A stretch of 64,000 nucleotides of DNA from Azorinus chamasolen (GCA_963576725.1 OY755236.1:63710636-63774635), one strand, 5' to 3'; shown: positions 1 through 11,354, counted from the stretch's first letter. Numbers and translations are program-made. Notes: generated by a model not told the origin, from the sequence alone.

Positions 1-150
1 TGTCTTAAAAGTATGTAAAATTTTCTTAACTAGAATTCCAGTTCATAGAGGTTATACTGTTTGATACTTTTTGTGTTAAACTGATGATACAGGTCAACCT
101 CTTTATAGCAGCCAGTATATGGAATTCTTTTTACCCTTTATATCATAAAT

Positions 151-226
151 CGAGGACTTGGTGCAAAACTATTGTAACTCCTTCACTTTGTGAAGGAGTT
201 ACAATAGTTTTGCACCAAGCCCTCGA
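151..226. repeat. Near-perfect 36-base-arm hairpin
   Basis: CGAGGACTTGGTGCAAAACT ... CCTTCAC / GTGAAGG ... AGTTTTGCACCAAGCCCTCG has one mismatch and a loop of a few bases. Probably a minimal foldback element or the core of one. The surrounding 1-400 shows nothing else I can name. Confidence 0.6.
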
Positions 227-401
227 AATAGACATTTTAACACCTTTGGAAACAAATTAGAGCCAGATCAGATTGCTCCTATAGGAGTCTACTCTTGTTT
301 GGTTATGGCTTAATGAAGATTCAATACTACGGTGTCTAACATAGCAGAATGAAAGTAATGGAAAGCCTTTGTGCAAGCTTTTGCATAACTTTAATCCTGT
401 A

Positions 402-510
402 TTAACCCTTTCCCTGTTTATCCCAATTTCAATACCTACTGAGTATTCATGGACAAAATAGTAATAATGGAAGGTGGAACATTGTTGCCATTTTAGAAAG
501 TAAAGAACTT
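402..510 (-). mobile_element. Family B MITE fragment (one end)
   Basis: TTAACCCTTTCCCTGTTTAT, CTACTGAGTATTCATGGACA and ATGGAAGGTGGAACATTG match one half of the family B piggyBac-like MITE. The palindromic half is missing. Confidence 0.55.
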
Positions 511-702
511 TTAACTTTTAGTCATGAATATGAACATTATAATATTTTATGCATGCAAATCCAAAATCTTGAGCCATCAACAAACCATTAAGTGTGAAAT
601 GATTAAATCTGCCAGAGATATTTTAATGACCAACAGTGCTCTGCTTAGAGATCTCCTCCAGGTGCCCTCTTGTCTGAGATAACACTGTTTGAAAATGTCA
701 GT

Positions 703-971
703 CAACCCTTTATTCTATAAATACACATTCTATGCCTTTTGTAAACAGTACATGTAGACCCAGACGAGCATGGCTGCTGTAGGAGCTGCTCCATCAGGGT
801 CTGCTCTGTTTACTTATGATATACTTTAGATATGATTTAGATATGATTTTACAGTTTCTGCCAATGCCAAAATCCTTGTGTCCATGTGATATTATAAAAA
901 TGAATCTCCATGTAATCAGTGTTCATGATGTCATTATTTCTGAGATGAATATTCATGGAGTAAAGAGTTAA
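703..971 (+). mobile_element. Family A MITE (piggyBac-like)
   Basis: AACCCTTTATTCTATAAATA at the left, a diverged central palindrome (GGCTGCTGTAGGAGCTGC), the TGATATACTTTAGATATGAT half, and TGAATATTCATGGAGTAAAG at the right. The family consensus has TTAA ends with CCC...GGG termini, the hallmark of piggyBac target-site choice. Confidence 0.65.
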
Positions 972-1417
972 CTCAGTCCTTGGCATTCAAAAGATTTAAT
1001 GTCAGTTAGGCCATTACACGCTGATATTGTTTTCGAAAAGAAATTTAGGAAATATCTACTTTTGAGTCATCACGAATGAACATTAAATTTTGCTGTGGGA
1101 GGTAAAAGTTTAATGTAGATTTGGATGTTTGTCTTGCACGGGTTGTTTGTTGTGTTGTTTTTACACCATATCTTTGTCAGCATGGATCCTGCTTCACAGA
1201 AATATTTTTTGAACTGAATTTTATTTTATGTATAATATCAATACATAATCACAGTTTGTGTTTACTTTGTTTTGTATTTTGACACTTTGTGTTGCTTTGA
1301 ATTACTGTTAAAGTTTTGTTTACTGGGAGTTCAAAAATGGGAGCTTTAAGTAATATGAATGTCTAATATTTGTTTGAACAAAACACCAAGATACATGTAG
1401 TCATGGGGTATAAGTTC

Positions 1418-1644
1418 AACCCTTTACTCCATAAACACACCGTTCTGTCTGTGCAAACAGAGTAGACCTAGAGTAGGAGCTGTTAGATCAGTCTGGTCTT
1501 TGTTTGCTTATGAACTTCACATTCCCAGATGTTTGCAGTAAAATGAATCTCCATATTTTATGTAATATGGTTTTGATATGATAATTTAATTAATATTTGT
1601 AATTGACAGAGTTTTGTATGAATATTCATCAACTAAAGGGTTAA
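1418..1644 (+). mobile_element. Family A MITE, shared TTAA with its neighbour
   Basis: AACCCTTTACTCCATAAACA opens it. The palindrome is shortened (TAGAGTAGGAGCTGTTAGAT) and it ends ATTCATCAACTAAAGGGTTAA. The terminal TTAA at 1641-1644 is also the left TTAA of the next copy. Confidence 0.68.
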
Positions 1645-1892
1645 CCCTTTACTCCATAAATACGCCTTTCTATGCCTTAGCCAACAGAGTAGACCCAGAT
1701 CAGACGGCTCCTATAGGAGCCGTCTGATGAGGATCTGCTCTGTTTGCTAATTATAAAATGTTGATATGAATTTACAGTTTCTACCATGGCCAAAACATCC
1801 TGTGTCCGCATGCACTATCATAAGAAATAATATAATTAATATTCATGGTGTCATTAATTTCTTACATGAATATTCATGGAGTAATGGGTTAA
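1641..1892 (+). mobile_element. Family A MITE, well preserved
   Basis: TTAACCCTTTACTCCATAAA, then the palindrome GACGGCTCCTATAGGAGCCG inside matching AGACCCAGATCAG / CTGATGAGGATCT arms, then AATATTCATGGAGTAATGGG and TTAA. It is head-to-tail with 1418-1644. A further right-end fragment follows to 1944. Confidence 0.72.
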
Positions 1893-2294
1893 TATTTGTA
1901 ATGGGCTGAATATTGTATGAATATTCATCAAGTAAAGGGTTAAACATAACTATAGTTAGGGAGAGGTGTCATTTCATTCATACTTACTGGCAAACATTAC
2001 ACAGTTTGAACTAATTTTCAATTTTGTCTACCACAAAATGATTACCATATGCTGATTAGAGCACTGCATTTGTACTGAATGTACATAAACTTTCAGTGGT
2101 AAGCCTCACTTCCTCATCAAGTCACTCGGTTTTATGTTCAACAAACAATGTATATCTAACATCAGAATTTTATGTAATAAATTTTATTCTTTTATGTTTT
2201 CTTTTGTTTTCTTCTTATTACCCATTCTTATTAAGTGAGAAAAACCTATGTTCAAAAATGTGGAAAAGGCAAGACTAAATAGGTTTATAACTAG

Positions 2295-2585
2295 AAATTT
2301 GTGTCTGTAAGACACAGTGATGCCCCCGTGGTGGTGCTTGCCTAACTGCATGTAAAATTCCTAAGTCACTTGACCTTGGGCTTGTGGGCAGCATGGGCGG
2401 GGTGCGCAATGGAAGTATCGGTGGTGTTTAAAGTGTATCTGCAATTCAATGCCAATAGCTATAGTAGTGAGATATAAAAAAAACGGTGACAACCAACTAC
2501 AAGTAAAAGCATAACGCATGAACAGATTGACGGACGGACAGGTGCAAAACATAATGCCCCCTGACTATCATTAACTGGGGCATAA
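2295..2585 (+). mobile_element. Short element with ATGCCCCC ... GGGGCATAA ends
   Basis: It opens GTAAGACACAGTGATGCCCC and closes with GACGGACGGACAGGTG, AACATAATGCCCC and TTAACTGGGGCATAAA. The ends mirror one another (GATGCCCCC / GGGGCATAA) as in the larger satellite-bearing elements, but no internal tandem unit remains. Confidence 0.5.
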
Positions 2586-2980
2586 AAACTTACTGTACCC
2601 TATAAAATTTAGGTAAACTAGAATTGTGTTAAGGATGCCCCCTTCTAGCGATGTCTGGAGTGAAGCAGGCTTTTAAATTGAAAAAGTAACAAAGTTCCCA
2701 TAATGTTCTTTATCTGTTCAGGCTTTGTGGATGTTTCAGAATCATAGGTTCAATGGGAAAATGGGTCAGTCTGAGAAAACAAAATTGAAATATTCTATTA
2801 ACAGCAATATTTGATATCACTGACAAGTGGCAATGTCACCAAATTGCACCATGACAATCAGTGCAGTCTCAGATCAGTTACCACATTATCAAGAACAGCA
2901 TCTAATCAGGGACTTCACTGTTTCCCTCAGTACCAGATTGCATTGAATAAAAGGGAATTTGATAAATAGTAGAACCTGTC

Positions 2981-3200
2981 TTAACTCATTCCCTACGAAG
3001 CTATTTTAGACCCAAAATCTTTGAATAAATCTACCGAAAAGGAGCATTAATTATAGAAAGGGAAAATTTTAGAATTTTGTAGTTTGAAACCATTGTGATA
3101 AATAGAGCATTTGCTTCTATAGGAGCAAATGCTCCATTTATCACAATGGTTTCAAAATGTGATTTTTACAGAGGTGCAAAAATGCGTCACTAGGGGGTTA
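2981..3200 (+). mobile_element. Family C MITE (piggyBac-like)
   Basis: TTAACTCATTCCCTACGAAG, TTTGAATAAATCTACCGAAA, then the long palindrome GAAACCATTGTGATAAATAG / AGCATTTGCTTCTATAGGAG and its inverse, then GGGGGTTA. The right-hand TTAA is degenerate. Confidence 0.66.
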
Positions 3201-3240
3201 TGTGTTGAGTAGCCGTCAAAAAGAAATCAGAATATTGGTG

Positions 3241-3345
3241 TGTAAGGCAGGTGGTAGTTGAATGCAGGTCAAAAGAAATGCAGAAAGCTTGTATAGGAGC
3301 TCTCTGCATTACCTTTGCCCTGCATTAAGCAACTACCTGCTTTTT
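3241..3345. mobile_element. Family D foldback core
   Basis: AGGTGGTAGTTGAATGCAGG and the inverse CCTGCATTAAGCAACTACCT flank GAAAGCTTGTATAGGAGCTC. The outer ends (ACAGTAAAACC type) are not present. Confidence 0.55.
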
Positions 3346-3978
3346 AGCTCACCAGAGCACAAAGGGTGAGCTTTTGTGATTGCCTAATGTCCGTCAGCAT
3401 GCGTCATTCGTCCTCTGAATCTACAGGGTTCTCAGCTTTTATCTTTGGCACATAGAATCATCTGTAGGTCCTCTACAAAAGTTATTTAAATTATGCGCCT
3501 GGAGTCAAAATTGGCCTCACCCCACGGGTGGCCAGTTTTTAGCTCACCAGAGCACAAAGTGCTCAGGGTGAGCTTTTGTGATCGTCTGGTGTTCGTTGTC
3601 CATCAGCGTGCGTCGTCCGTCATGCGTCATCAGTCCTCAACAATTTGAACCTTTAAAAATCTTCTCCTCTGAATCTACAGGGTTTTCGACTTTCATCTTT
3701 GGCACACAGCATCATCTGTAGGCCCTCTACAAAAGTTATATAAATTATGGCCCTATGGTCAAAATTGGTCCCGCCCCAGGGGTGTCTTGTTTTCTATAGA
3801 AACATATAGTGAAAACTTTGAAAATCTTCTCCTCTGAAACTGGACGGTCCTCAGCTTTCATATTTGGTACATAGCATCATGTTCAGGTACATGTATTCTA
3901 CAAAAGTTGTGTAAATCATGCCCCTCGAGTCAAAATTGGCCCCACCCCAGGGTTAGCCAGTTTTCTAAAGCAGACTGA
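3345..3978 (+). mobile_element. AGCTCACC-type repeat, two starts
   Basis: Two openings of AGCTCACCAGAGCACAAAG (3346 and 3541) are each followed by GGTGAGCTTTTGTGAT, and the GAGCAC/GTGCTC parts can fold. Then come units with AATCTTCTCCTCTGAA, AGCATCATCTGTAGG and CAAAATTGGCCCCACCCCAG. This sequence type is widespread in bivalve genomes to my knowledge. The same internal unit returns at 4980-6610. Confidence 0.62.
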
Positions 3979-4078
3979 AGAGTGGCTATTTTTAACATAC
4001 AACTGGATTGCCTCCCTTCCGGGTAGTAAAGCTGAAGTTATAGTTAGATCTTGTCTGTTGCAATGTAGATAGGACAAT

Positions 4079-4212
4079 TGACCCTTTACTCCATATACAA
4101 TGTATACACCTTTCTACACCTTTGCAAACAGAGAAGACCCAGATCAGACAGCTCATGTAGTAGCCATCTGATCAATCTGCTCTGTTTGCTTATGATATAG
4201 TATGTTTGCTTT
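4079..4212 (+). mobile_element. Family A MITE, left half
   Basis: GACCCTTTACTCCATATACA, GCAAACAGAGAAGACCCAGA, a diverged palindrome and CTCTGTTTGCTTATGATAT; the right half is missing or too diverged to place. Confidence 0.6.
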
Positions 4213-4256
4213 AAATTGTTTTCATTTTGTGTAAAATATACTTATAATATGTTAAC

Positions 4257-4488
4257 TTAACCCTTTCCCTCATATAAACGCCTTTGCACGCATTTGCAAA
4301 AGGAGCAGACCCAGATCAGATGTCTGATCAGGGTCTGCTCGGTTTATCAATGGAATTTGAAAGATGTTTCTTTACTTTCGAACATGGCTAGACTGTCCCA
4401 CCTTCTGTATTTCATTATAACCATTTTGTCCGTGAATATTCAGTAAGTATTGAAATTTTGAATAAACATAGAACAGGGGAAGGGTTAA
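4257..4488 (+). mobile_element. Family B MITE (piggyBac-like)
   Basis: TTAACCCTTTCCCTCATATA at the left and GAACAGGGGAAGGGTTAA at the right, with TTAA on both sides. The palindrome is collapsed to CAGATGTCTGATC. The other half shows TTTCTTTACTTTC, GTCCCACCTTC and GAATATTCAGTAAGTATTG, which define family B. Confidence 0.72.
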
Positions 4489-4540
4489 AATAAGTTAAGA
4501 TATAAAGAATAATATGAACTTATGAAGGTGTAATGAAAAT

Positions 4541-4935
4541 ACAGTCCAACCTGCTGTAAGGGGTCAGTCTAGGGAAGTGGCCGCTTACAGCAGGTGACCG
4601 CCTAAACCAGATGCAGATTACCTAGCATACTTTCGAGTAATTATGATGGAGACGTGTTATATATGATAAACTATTTAATATTTATAAAGACCGTTCTGAT
4701 CTAATATGCCCGTAATAATCGGAAGTCATATCAAATTAATTGCCTTGTTTGTCTTTCTTCATCCTTACACCAGTGTGTATATTCCATTTGGGATGAAATA
4801 TAGACTGGCCACGTTAGGCAGGTGACCATCTATACCAGGTGTAATATATAGTGTTTTTCATTGGGATGGTCCTGTAGTGGCCACTTACAGCAGTGTGGCC
4901 ACTGATACCAGGTGACCCCTGAAGCAGGTTAGACA
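4541..4935. repeat. Foldback-like repeat with CAGCAGGTGACCGCC arms
   Basis: ACAGTCCAACCTGCTGTAAG and GTGGCCGCTTACAGCAGGTG at the left, with CACTTACAGCAGTGTGGCCA and CCTGAAGCAGGTTAGAC at the right, form diverged inverted repeats. Start ACAGTCCAACC recalls family D termini, so it may be a distant relative. Confidence 0.42.
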
Positions 4936-4979
4936 TGTACATGTATCTGAAATTTTGAACATAAGTTTCTTTCTGAATT

Positions 4980-6610
4980 AAAATTGGCACCGCCCCAGGA
5001 CCGGCTAGTTTTCTATAGAAACATATACATGTAGTGATAACTTTGAAAATCTTCTCCTCTGTTTGGCTGGTGAGTGATATCAGGGCCATTCTGGCCCTCT
5101 TGTCTATAGAAACATTTAGTGAAAACTTTGAAAATCTTCTCCTCTGAAACTGGAAGGTTCTCAGCTTTCATATTTGGTACATAGCATCAACTTCAGGTCT
5201 CTACAAAAATTATAAAAATTATGCTCCTAGGGTCAAAATTGGCCCCACCCCAGGGGTGGTCAGTTTTCTATAGCAGACTGCTGTTCCAGCTTTCTTATCT
5301 TTTACATACATGTATTGCAGGAGTGTATCATATTGCTGATTGAGACTTGGTCTGTAGTAGGTTTTAGGGGTTTTGCCTTGTCAATAAATCAATAAGTTGC
5401 TATAAATTCTGAAAATGTGTTCTTAGGGTTTGTTAATATGCCAGATTTAGGACTGATATTTTTCTATCAAATTATCTAAATTGTGTAACTGATGATTTTC
5501 CTGAGTGAATGGCTCTGGAGCCTAGGAGCTACAGACTTAGACTAATAGGGGTTTTCTTAAATATTTTTTTATTGCAATTTGGCTCTCATATTTGGTTATA
5601 TTGGTGTAGAGTAAGTTAGATTTATTGCATAGAAACATATAGTGAAAACTTTGAACATCTTCTCCTTTGAAACTGAGAGGCTCTCAGCTTTCATAATTGG
5701 CACACAGCATTATGTTCAGGTGCTCTACAAAAGTTATATAAATTATGCCCCTGGGGTCAAAATTGGCCCTGCCCCAGGGGTGGCCAGTTTTCAATAGAAA
5801 TATACATGTATAGTGAAAACTTTGAAAATCCTCTCCTCTGAAACTGCTGGAAGGTTCTCAGCTTTCATATTTGGCACATAGCATCATGTTCAGGTCTCTA
5901 CAAAAATTATAAAAATTATGCTCCTAGGGTCAAAATTGGCCCCACCCCAGAGGTGGTCAGTTTTCTATAGCAGACTGCTGTTCCAGCTTTCTTATCTTTT
6001 ACATACATGTACATGTATTGCAGGAGTGTATCATATTGCTGATTGAGACTTGGTCTGTAGTAGGTTTTAGGGGTTTTGCCTTGTCAATAAATCAATAAGT
6101 TGCTATAAATTCTGAAAATGTGTTCTTAGGGTTTGTTAATATGCCAGATTTAGGACTGATATTTTTCTATCAAATTATCTAAATTGTGTAACTGATGATT
6201 TTCCTGAGTGAATGACTCTGGAGCCTAGGAGCTACAGACTTAGACTAATAGGGGTTTTCTTAAATATTTTTTTATTGCAATTTGGCTCTCATATTTGGTT
6301 ATATTGGTGTAGAGTAAGTTAGATTTATTGCATAGAAACATATAGTGAAAACTTTGAACATCTTCTCCTTTGAAACTGAGAGGCTCTCAGCTTTCATAAT
6401 TGGCACACAGCATTATGTTCAGGTGCTCTACAAAAGTTATATAAATTATGCCCCTGGGGTCAAAATTGGCCCTGCCCCAGGGGTGGCCAGTTTTCAATAG
6501 AAACATACATGTATAGTGAAAACTTTGAAAATCCTCTCCTCTGAAACTGCTGGAAGGTTCTCAGCTTTCATATTTGGCACATAGCATCATGTTCAGGTCC
6601 TCTAAAAAAG
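4980..6610 (+). repeat. Array of the 155-bp unit and a 703-bp tandem duplication
   Basis: The unit AACATATAGTGAAAACTTTG ... TCAAAATTGGCCCCACCCCA recurs at about 4980, 5105, 5635, 5805, 6335 and 6500. On top of this, roughly 5196-5898 is duplicated as about 5899-6600. The CAGACTGCTGTTCCAG marker stands at 5274 and again at 5971. The offset changes from 697 to 703 because of a 6-base ACATGT indel. The copies differ at very few bases by eye. Confidence 0.75.
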
Positions 6611-7250
6611 TTGGTGATGTGCCTGCACAGCATATACTGTACCCAGTCTCACTCCTTTTTCCCAGCCAAAAACATGGATGGCTAGGTAGTTCTTCCACTC
6701 CACTTTGGCAAATTTTGAGAGATAGATGTGGGGTAGTCAATCCCTTCAAAGTTTAGACCGTCTCTTAGGTCTGTGCACATGATGCATGGCCAGATGAATG
6801 GCTGCTAGGAAGCTCCACCTACAGCAGTTATCGTCCATGTTTTTCGAATTGACGCGAGCCTTAGGCAGTGGAATGTATGAACCATCTTTCAACGGTTGGT
6901 ACCTGGCGATGTCCAACCACACCGTCCCCAGTCGGTCGACCACCCAACAACACTCTCTTTGGGTCCCCCTCTCAAGCCGTTCTAGGATTTGGGTAATAAC
7001 TTTATCAAGAGCCTTATCAATATCACTCATCTGCAGAGGAGCCACCTGCTTGTTCCATAGCACAGGGTTGGCATACACCTTGACACTGTCTGGCTTTGCC
7101 TTGCTTAGCCGTACTTTGAGGGAGAGTTGAAATGTAACCCAATCCAGGGATTGCCTTTCTTCTGAGTTTCTCACAGTCTAAAAACGCTCGCGGGTCTGCA
7201 TGATTCTGGGGTATATCCACCCTCCAACTCTGTAAGGTAATTGTCAAAAG
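6600..7250 (-). pseudogene. Polinton/Maverick-like polymerase-leader fragment, frameshifted
   Basis: The longest piece (7174-6746) reads VWLDIARYQPLKDGSYIPLP, then NSKNMDDNCCRWSFLAAIHL. This resembles the conserved stretch (SYIPLP ... NxKNxDxxCFxWxxLAALHP) found ahead of protein-primed family B DNA polymerase domains in Polinton-type elements and relatives. A following short block LNFEGIDYP in another frame also fits. At least two frameshifts and a stop break it, and no polymerase catalytic motif is visible. Upstream frames to 7250 may be more of the same. Assignment rests on remembered family resemblance only. Confidence 0.5.
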
Positions 7251-7253
7251 TGT

Positions 7254-7960
7254 TTGGTAGTGGGGGGGAGGGAATCTGGCAGAGCTTCAATCGGAGCTGG
7301 TTCCACAAGAGTGTGGCAGAGGCAGTCTAGTTCATTGCTCAATGCTTGTAGGATGATCCGAGACAGAGTGTATGTGGACTGTTTGCCAGTACTCTTCTCT
7401 CAGAGCTCCGCTCTTTCTGCATGCATTGCCATAGCTTTTACCATGACAATATCTGAAGAGTCACTATTTTCTAATAGGAAATTTCTATTGCCCCTAGTCA
7501 GGCCCTGGGCCGGTGGAGCTTCGACCCAGACTGATTCCACATGCGTGCCTAGTTCATAGCTCATTGCTTGTAGGGCGACCTAGGACCAAGGGTAAGCTCT
7601 TTCCGCATGCATTGCCATAGCTATTGCTGTTGGATATCTGCAGCAGCACTATTCTTTAATAGAAAATTTCTATCATCCCTAGTCACACTCATTCTTTCTA
7701 GAAGGCGGTGCATTTCTTCACATCACTATGGGACACTCTACAACACCCACAATTCTTGCATAACAGGTATTTGTTTTTCACCCCATTACTGCAGCCTGTG
7801 CATGGCTTAAAGTCTTGTGAGATGTATTCTACAACAGCCCCGCAAACTACTCCTGCTGAAAAGCTTTGTCAAGCAAAACACAAGCCACTTGCATATATCG
7901 TATCAGACTTTATCCTTTCATTTCTTCTTTATTATGTACATATTTTCTAATAGGTATGGC
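7254..7960. other. Unassigned stretch beside the Polinton-like relic
   Basis: Two diverged direct copies of a roughly 240-base segment are seen: CTCATTGCTTGTAGG...GCATGCATTGCCATAGCT near 7340-7440, and again near 7560-7625. Short frames here look like chance. It may be further decayed element sequence. Confidence 0.35.
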
Positions 7961-7987
7961 TAGGGTATAGCATCTATATACATGTAA

Positions 7988-8773
7988 CTATAGGTTTGTT
8001 TTTGTCACAAAACATGTCTCCCCCTCCCATCCTCTTTCCAATACACAAGTGTAATGTCTGTAACTCCAAATTTATCAGGGTCTAATTTTAAGTCATCAGG
8101 GGCAATAACTCCAACGTTATCAGGGGGAGACAAAAAAAAACAACAGGTACACAACAACACATGCTGGTAAACACTCCTGTGAAGTTTGGTGACTCTAGTA
8201 CTAGTGGTTTCAGAGATACACAGGACACAAAGTAAAGTTTCTCTTATTTTAAGTCATAAGGGGCAGTAACTCCAAAGTTATCAGGGGGAGACAATTAAAA
8301 ACCCAGATGTACAACAACTCATGCTGGTGAACATTCCTGTGAAGTTTGGTGACACTAGCCTTACTGGTTCCAGAGGTACGTGCAGCACAAAGTTTCTCTA
8401 ATTTGAAGTAATCATAACAGGGGAAAAAATACAACAATTATCAGGGGGAGACAATTAAAAAACCCAGGTGCACAACAACTCATGCTGGTTAACATTCCTG
8501 TGAAGTCTGGTTACTCTAGCCCTAGTGGTTATAAAGATATGCATGACACAAAGTTTCTCTAAGTTTAAGTTATCATATCAGGGGCAATAACTCCAAAGTT
8601 ATCAGGGGAGACAATTAAAAAATCCCAGTTGCATAACAACTCATGCTGGTGAACATTCCTATGAAGTTTGGTGACTCTAGTCCATACGTGCGACGCAAGT
8701 TTGTGATGGACAGACGGACGGACGGACAACTCTGGCAAAAACAATGTCTCCCCATAAATGGGGGAAGACATAA
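7988..8773 (+). mobile_element. Satellite-bearing element, about 150-bp unit, five copies
   Basis: It opens GTCACAAAACATGTCTCCCC and closes TGTCTCCCCATAAATGGGGG with AAGACATAAT, preceded by a GACGGACGGACGGAC run. Internal units carry ATAACTCCAAAGTTATCAGG, GTGAAGTTTGGTGACTCTAG and ACACAAAGTTTCTCT. It has the same end logic as the elements at 43.6 and 48.4 kb with a different internal unit. Confidence 0.65.
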
Positions 8774-8776
8774 TTT

Positions 8777-8886
8777 CATAAGCAAACGGAGCAGACCCTG
8801 ATAAGACAGCTCCTACATGATTCATCTGATCTGGGTCTACTCTGCTTGCAGATGTGAAAATGCGTCTATATGAAGAAAAGGGTTAA
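8777..8886 (-). mobile_element. Family A MITE, palindrome end only
   Basis: ATAAGCAAACGGAGCAGACC to GAAGAAAAGGGTTAA; the AT-rich half of the family is missing. It abuts the right end of the satellite-bearing element. Confidence 0.58.
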
Positions 8887-8889
8887 AAC

Positions 8890-9230
8890 TATTCCAGGTT
8901 AGAACATGAAAACTGCTTGGCGAAAAGTCGGCAATTTGAGACAAGTCTAAATGGATATCTGATATGACTGTTTTGTTTGTGATTATAAACGTCCATTTGA
9001 TATGACTGTGATAGTTTGCGTATTGGCATGGCGGTCCAATATGAGCGACTACTGATCTTGGTACAGGCTGTTTGCAATGCCTAGGTGCACTATTGTCTAT
9101 GCTGATCATACATCTGCAAGACAAGAAACACATTTACAACATTGGTTTGTTATTTACTCTTTGCATGTTAGTTATTTATTGTTTGCATGTAAGTAATTGC
9201 TACCATCCTGTATAAGTACATTTTCTCCAT
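8890..9230. other. No feature seen
   Basis: Between two MITEs. Two short frames read on the minus strand look like chance, with no codon bias or family resemblance. A GTTTGCATGTTAGTTATTTA repeat pair at 9160-9200 is the only structure. Confidence 0.35.
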
Positions 9231-9235
9231 TGTGT

Positions 9236-9485
9236 TTAACCCATTCCTCCATAGGCTATTTTTAGACCCAATCTCTTCGAATAAATCTACAGAAAAGGAG
9301 CATTTACAAGAGAAAAGGAAAATGTTAGCATTGTGTAGTTTTGAAACCATTGTGATAAATACAGCATTTGCTCCTATGGAGCAAATGCTTATTTATCACA
9401 ATGGTTTCATCTCTATTTATCACAATGGTTTCATAGTGTCTTTTACAGAGGCGTAGAAAGGCGTATTTATGGAGGAAAGGGTTAA
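9236..9485 (+). mobile_element. Family C MITE with duplicated arm
   Basis: TTAACCCATTCCTCCATAGG to GGAGGAAAGGGTTAA. The inverted-arm phrase TTTATCACAATGGTTTCAT occurs twice in a row (about 9390 and 9417), a local 27-base duplication within the hairpin arm. Confidence 0.7.
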
Positions 9486-9540
9486 GAACTGTCAAACAGT
9501 TTGGACAGGTACTCATGACTTTGGCATTAGCATGCAAAGG

Positions 9541-9749
9541 GTTTTACTCTTTACTCCATGAATATTTATGCTAGGAATAATGAGCATGAATATTCATGAC
9601 ATTGTGAAGATAGGATTGTTGGCCATGGCAGAAACTGTAGAAACAAATCTATATTATTTCAGAAGCAAACATTAGACCCTTATCAGACGGATCCATTTAA
9701 TCTGGTTCTACTCTGTTTGCAAATGCACCTCTATTGAGTAAAGGGCACA
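9541..9749 (-). mobile_element. Family A MITE
   Basis: TACTCTTTACTCCATGAATA opens it, GGCCATGGCAGAAACTGTAG lies in the middle and CTATTGAGTAAAGGG closes it. The palindrome is diverged (GACGGATCCATTTAATC). Confidence 0.6.
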
Positions 9750-9876
9750 TGACAAGGTGAATTGTAAAGGTATTTCAAGAAATAACCAAGAGACATTCCT
9801 TCAAATGTTTGAATTGTATTTCAGCAAAAACATTCACAAACCAGTCAAGATACTGGCATAGATATTCATACAGTAT

Positions 9877-9898
9877 GGTATATATATATATATATATA
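9877..9898. repeat. (TA)n microsatellite
   Basis: About ten TA units. A similar run lies at 31703-31720. Confidence 0.7.
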
Positions 9899-10117
9899 CT
9901 ATCACAGCTTAACAAAATGTGTTGTAACGTTCCATGTTTGATTGTTTTGCTACCCACTGAAGCAACAAAAAGAAAAAAATCATCATATCCAAATGTGACT
10001 TTACATGATTTTTGCATTCTAACAATATAAGATCATTTATGGAATCAATCTTCACAGTTTGTATATTACATAGGACAAGAACATTGATTTCTAACTCACA
10101 TACCTCGGAAACACAAG

Positions 10118-10365
10118 TTAACCCTTTACTCCATAAATACGCCTTTCTACACCTTTGCAAACAGAGTAGACCCTGGTCAAATGGCTCCTATAGAAACCTC
10201 TGATCAGGGTCTGCTCTGTTTGCTTATTGAATGATATATAACTGATTCTAAAGTTTCTCCTTTGGCAAAAGTTTCAAGCATTAATGTACAATTTTAAAAA
10301 TTAATCTAATTAATATTAACGATCTCATCATTTCTTAAATGACTATTCAACTGGGAAAGGGTTAA
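10118..10365 (+). mobile_element. Family A MITE with TTAA ends
   Basis: TTAACCCTTTACTCCATAAA to AACTGGGAAAGGGTTAA, TTAA at both sides. The palindrome arm is partly broken (GGCTCCTATAGAAACC). Confidence 0.72.
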
Positions 10366-10622
10366 CTCATTTATGCCTAGTGCCCCTGAAAAGGGACATA
10401 GGCAACAACCCCATACCAAGGGACACCTCAAGGAGCCCTCTGATCGGTATATTCACTGTTGGCTTCACCCATTGTGTTCCAAAGGGCACATTGGTCACAA
10501 CAATTTGGCAGAAATACCCCTTGGAATGAAAATAAGATTGGTTTTATTTTTATTATATATATATGGGCAAGAGCACTTTGAAAATGATGCATAACCGGCT
10601 TAGTCTTAAGCAAGCCAAGTCA

Positions 10623-10870
10623 TTAACCCTTTACTCCATAAATATACATTTTTATACCTTTGTAAACAGAGTAGACCCAGATCAGACAGCTCCTGTAGGA
10701 GCTATCTGATCAGGGTCGGCTCTGTTTGCTTATGAAATAATAAACATGATTCTACAGTTTCTGGCTTGGCCAAATATTCCCACGTTCATGTTTCAGTATA
10801 AAAAATAATCTAATAAAATATTCATGATGTCATTATTTCTGACATGAATATTCGTGAAGTAAAGGGTTTA
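10623..10870 (+). mobile_element. Family A MITE
   Basis: TTAACCCTTTACTCCATAAA, the palindrome ACAGCTCCTGTAGGAGCTAT, and AATATTCGTGAAGTAAAGGG at the right. The closing TTAA is mutated. Confidence 0.7.
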
Positions 10871-11354
10871 GATCTGCAAACATTTTTTGGTTGCCTTCTT
10901 CAGTTCTGAAAAGATAACCTTTTTGTTTGAGTTTTTATCTAAAACAAGATTTGAACATGGAACATTTTGGAATCCAGAATAGATACTAAGTCACTCAGTG
11001 TCACATATGAGTCCATAGTGTTTGCAAAAATAATCACATATGTGAACCTCTAGCGCAAACAAATAAAATTATTGTGGTAGGAAAAATATGAAAATCATGT
11101 AACATGTGCCAAAGCAATCACATAGGAGACAATTACAAGGGACTTATATACTAGTATAGACATAGAATGACGTGTTCATGACACTGTTAAGTGTTTAAAA
11201 TGCAATTCTACACTTAACACTTTATCACAAAACAATCATACTTTTCAATATAAACTACATGTAGTAAATTGGTACCATTACTCGATATCTACAATGCATG
11301 TACACACTCCACATACAGAAAAGATAAAACATGTGCAAATGCAGAAAATATGTA

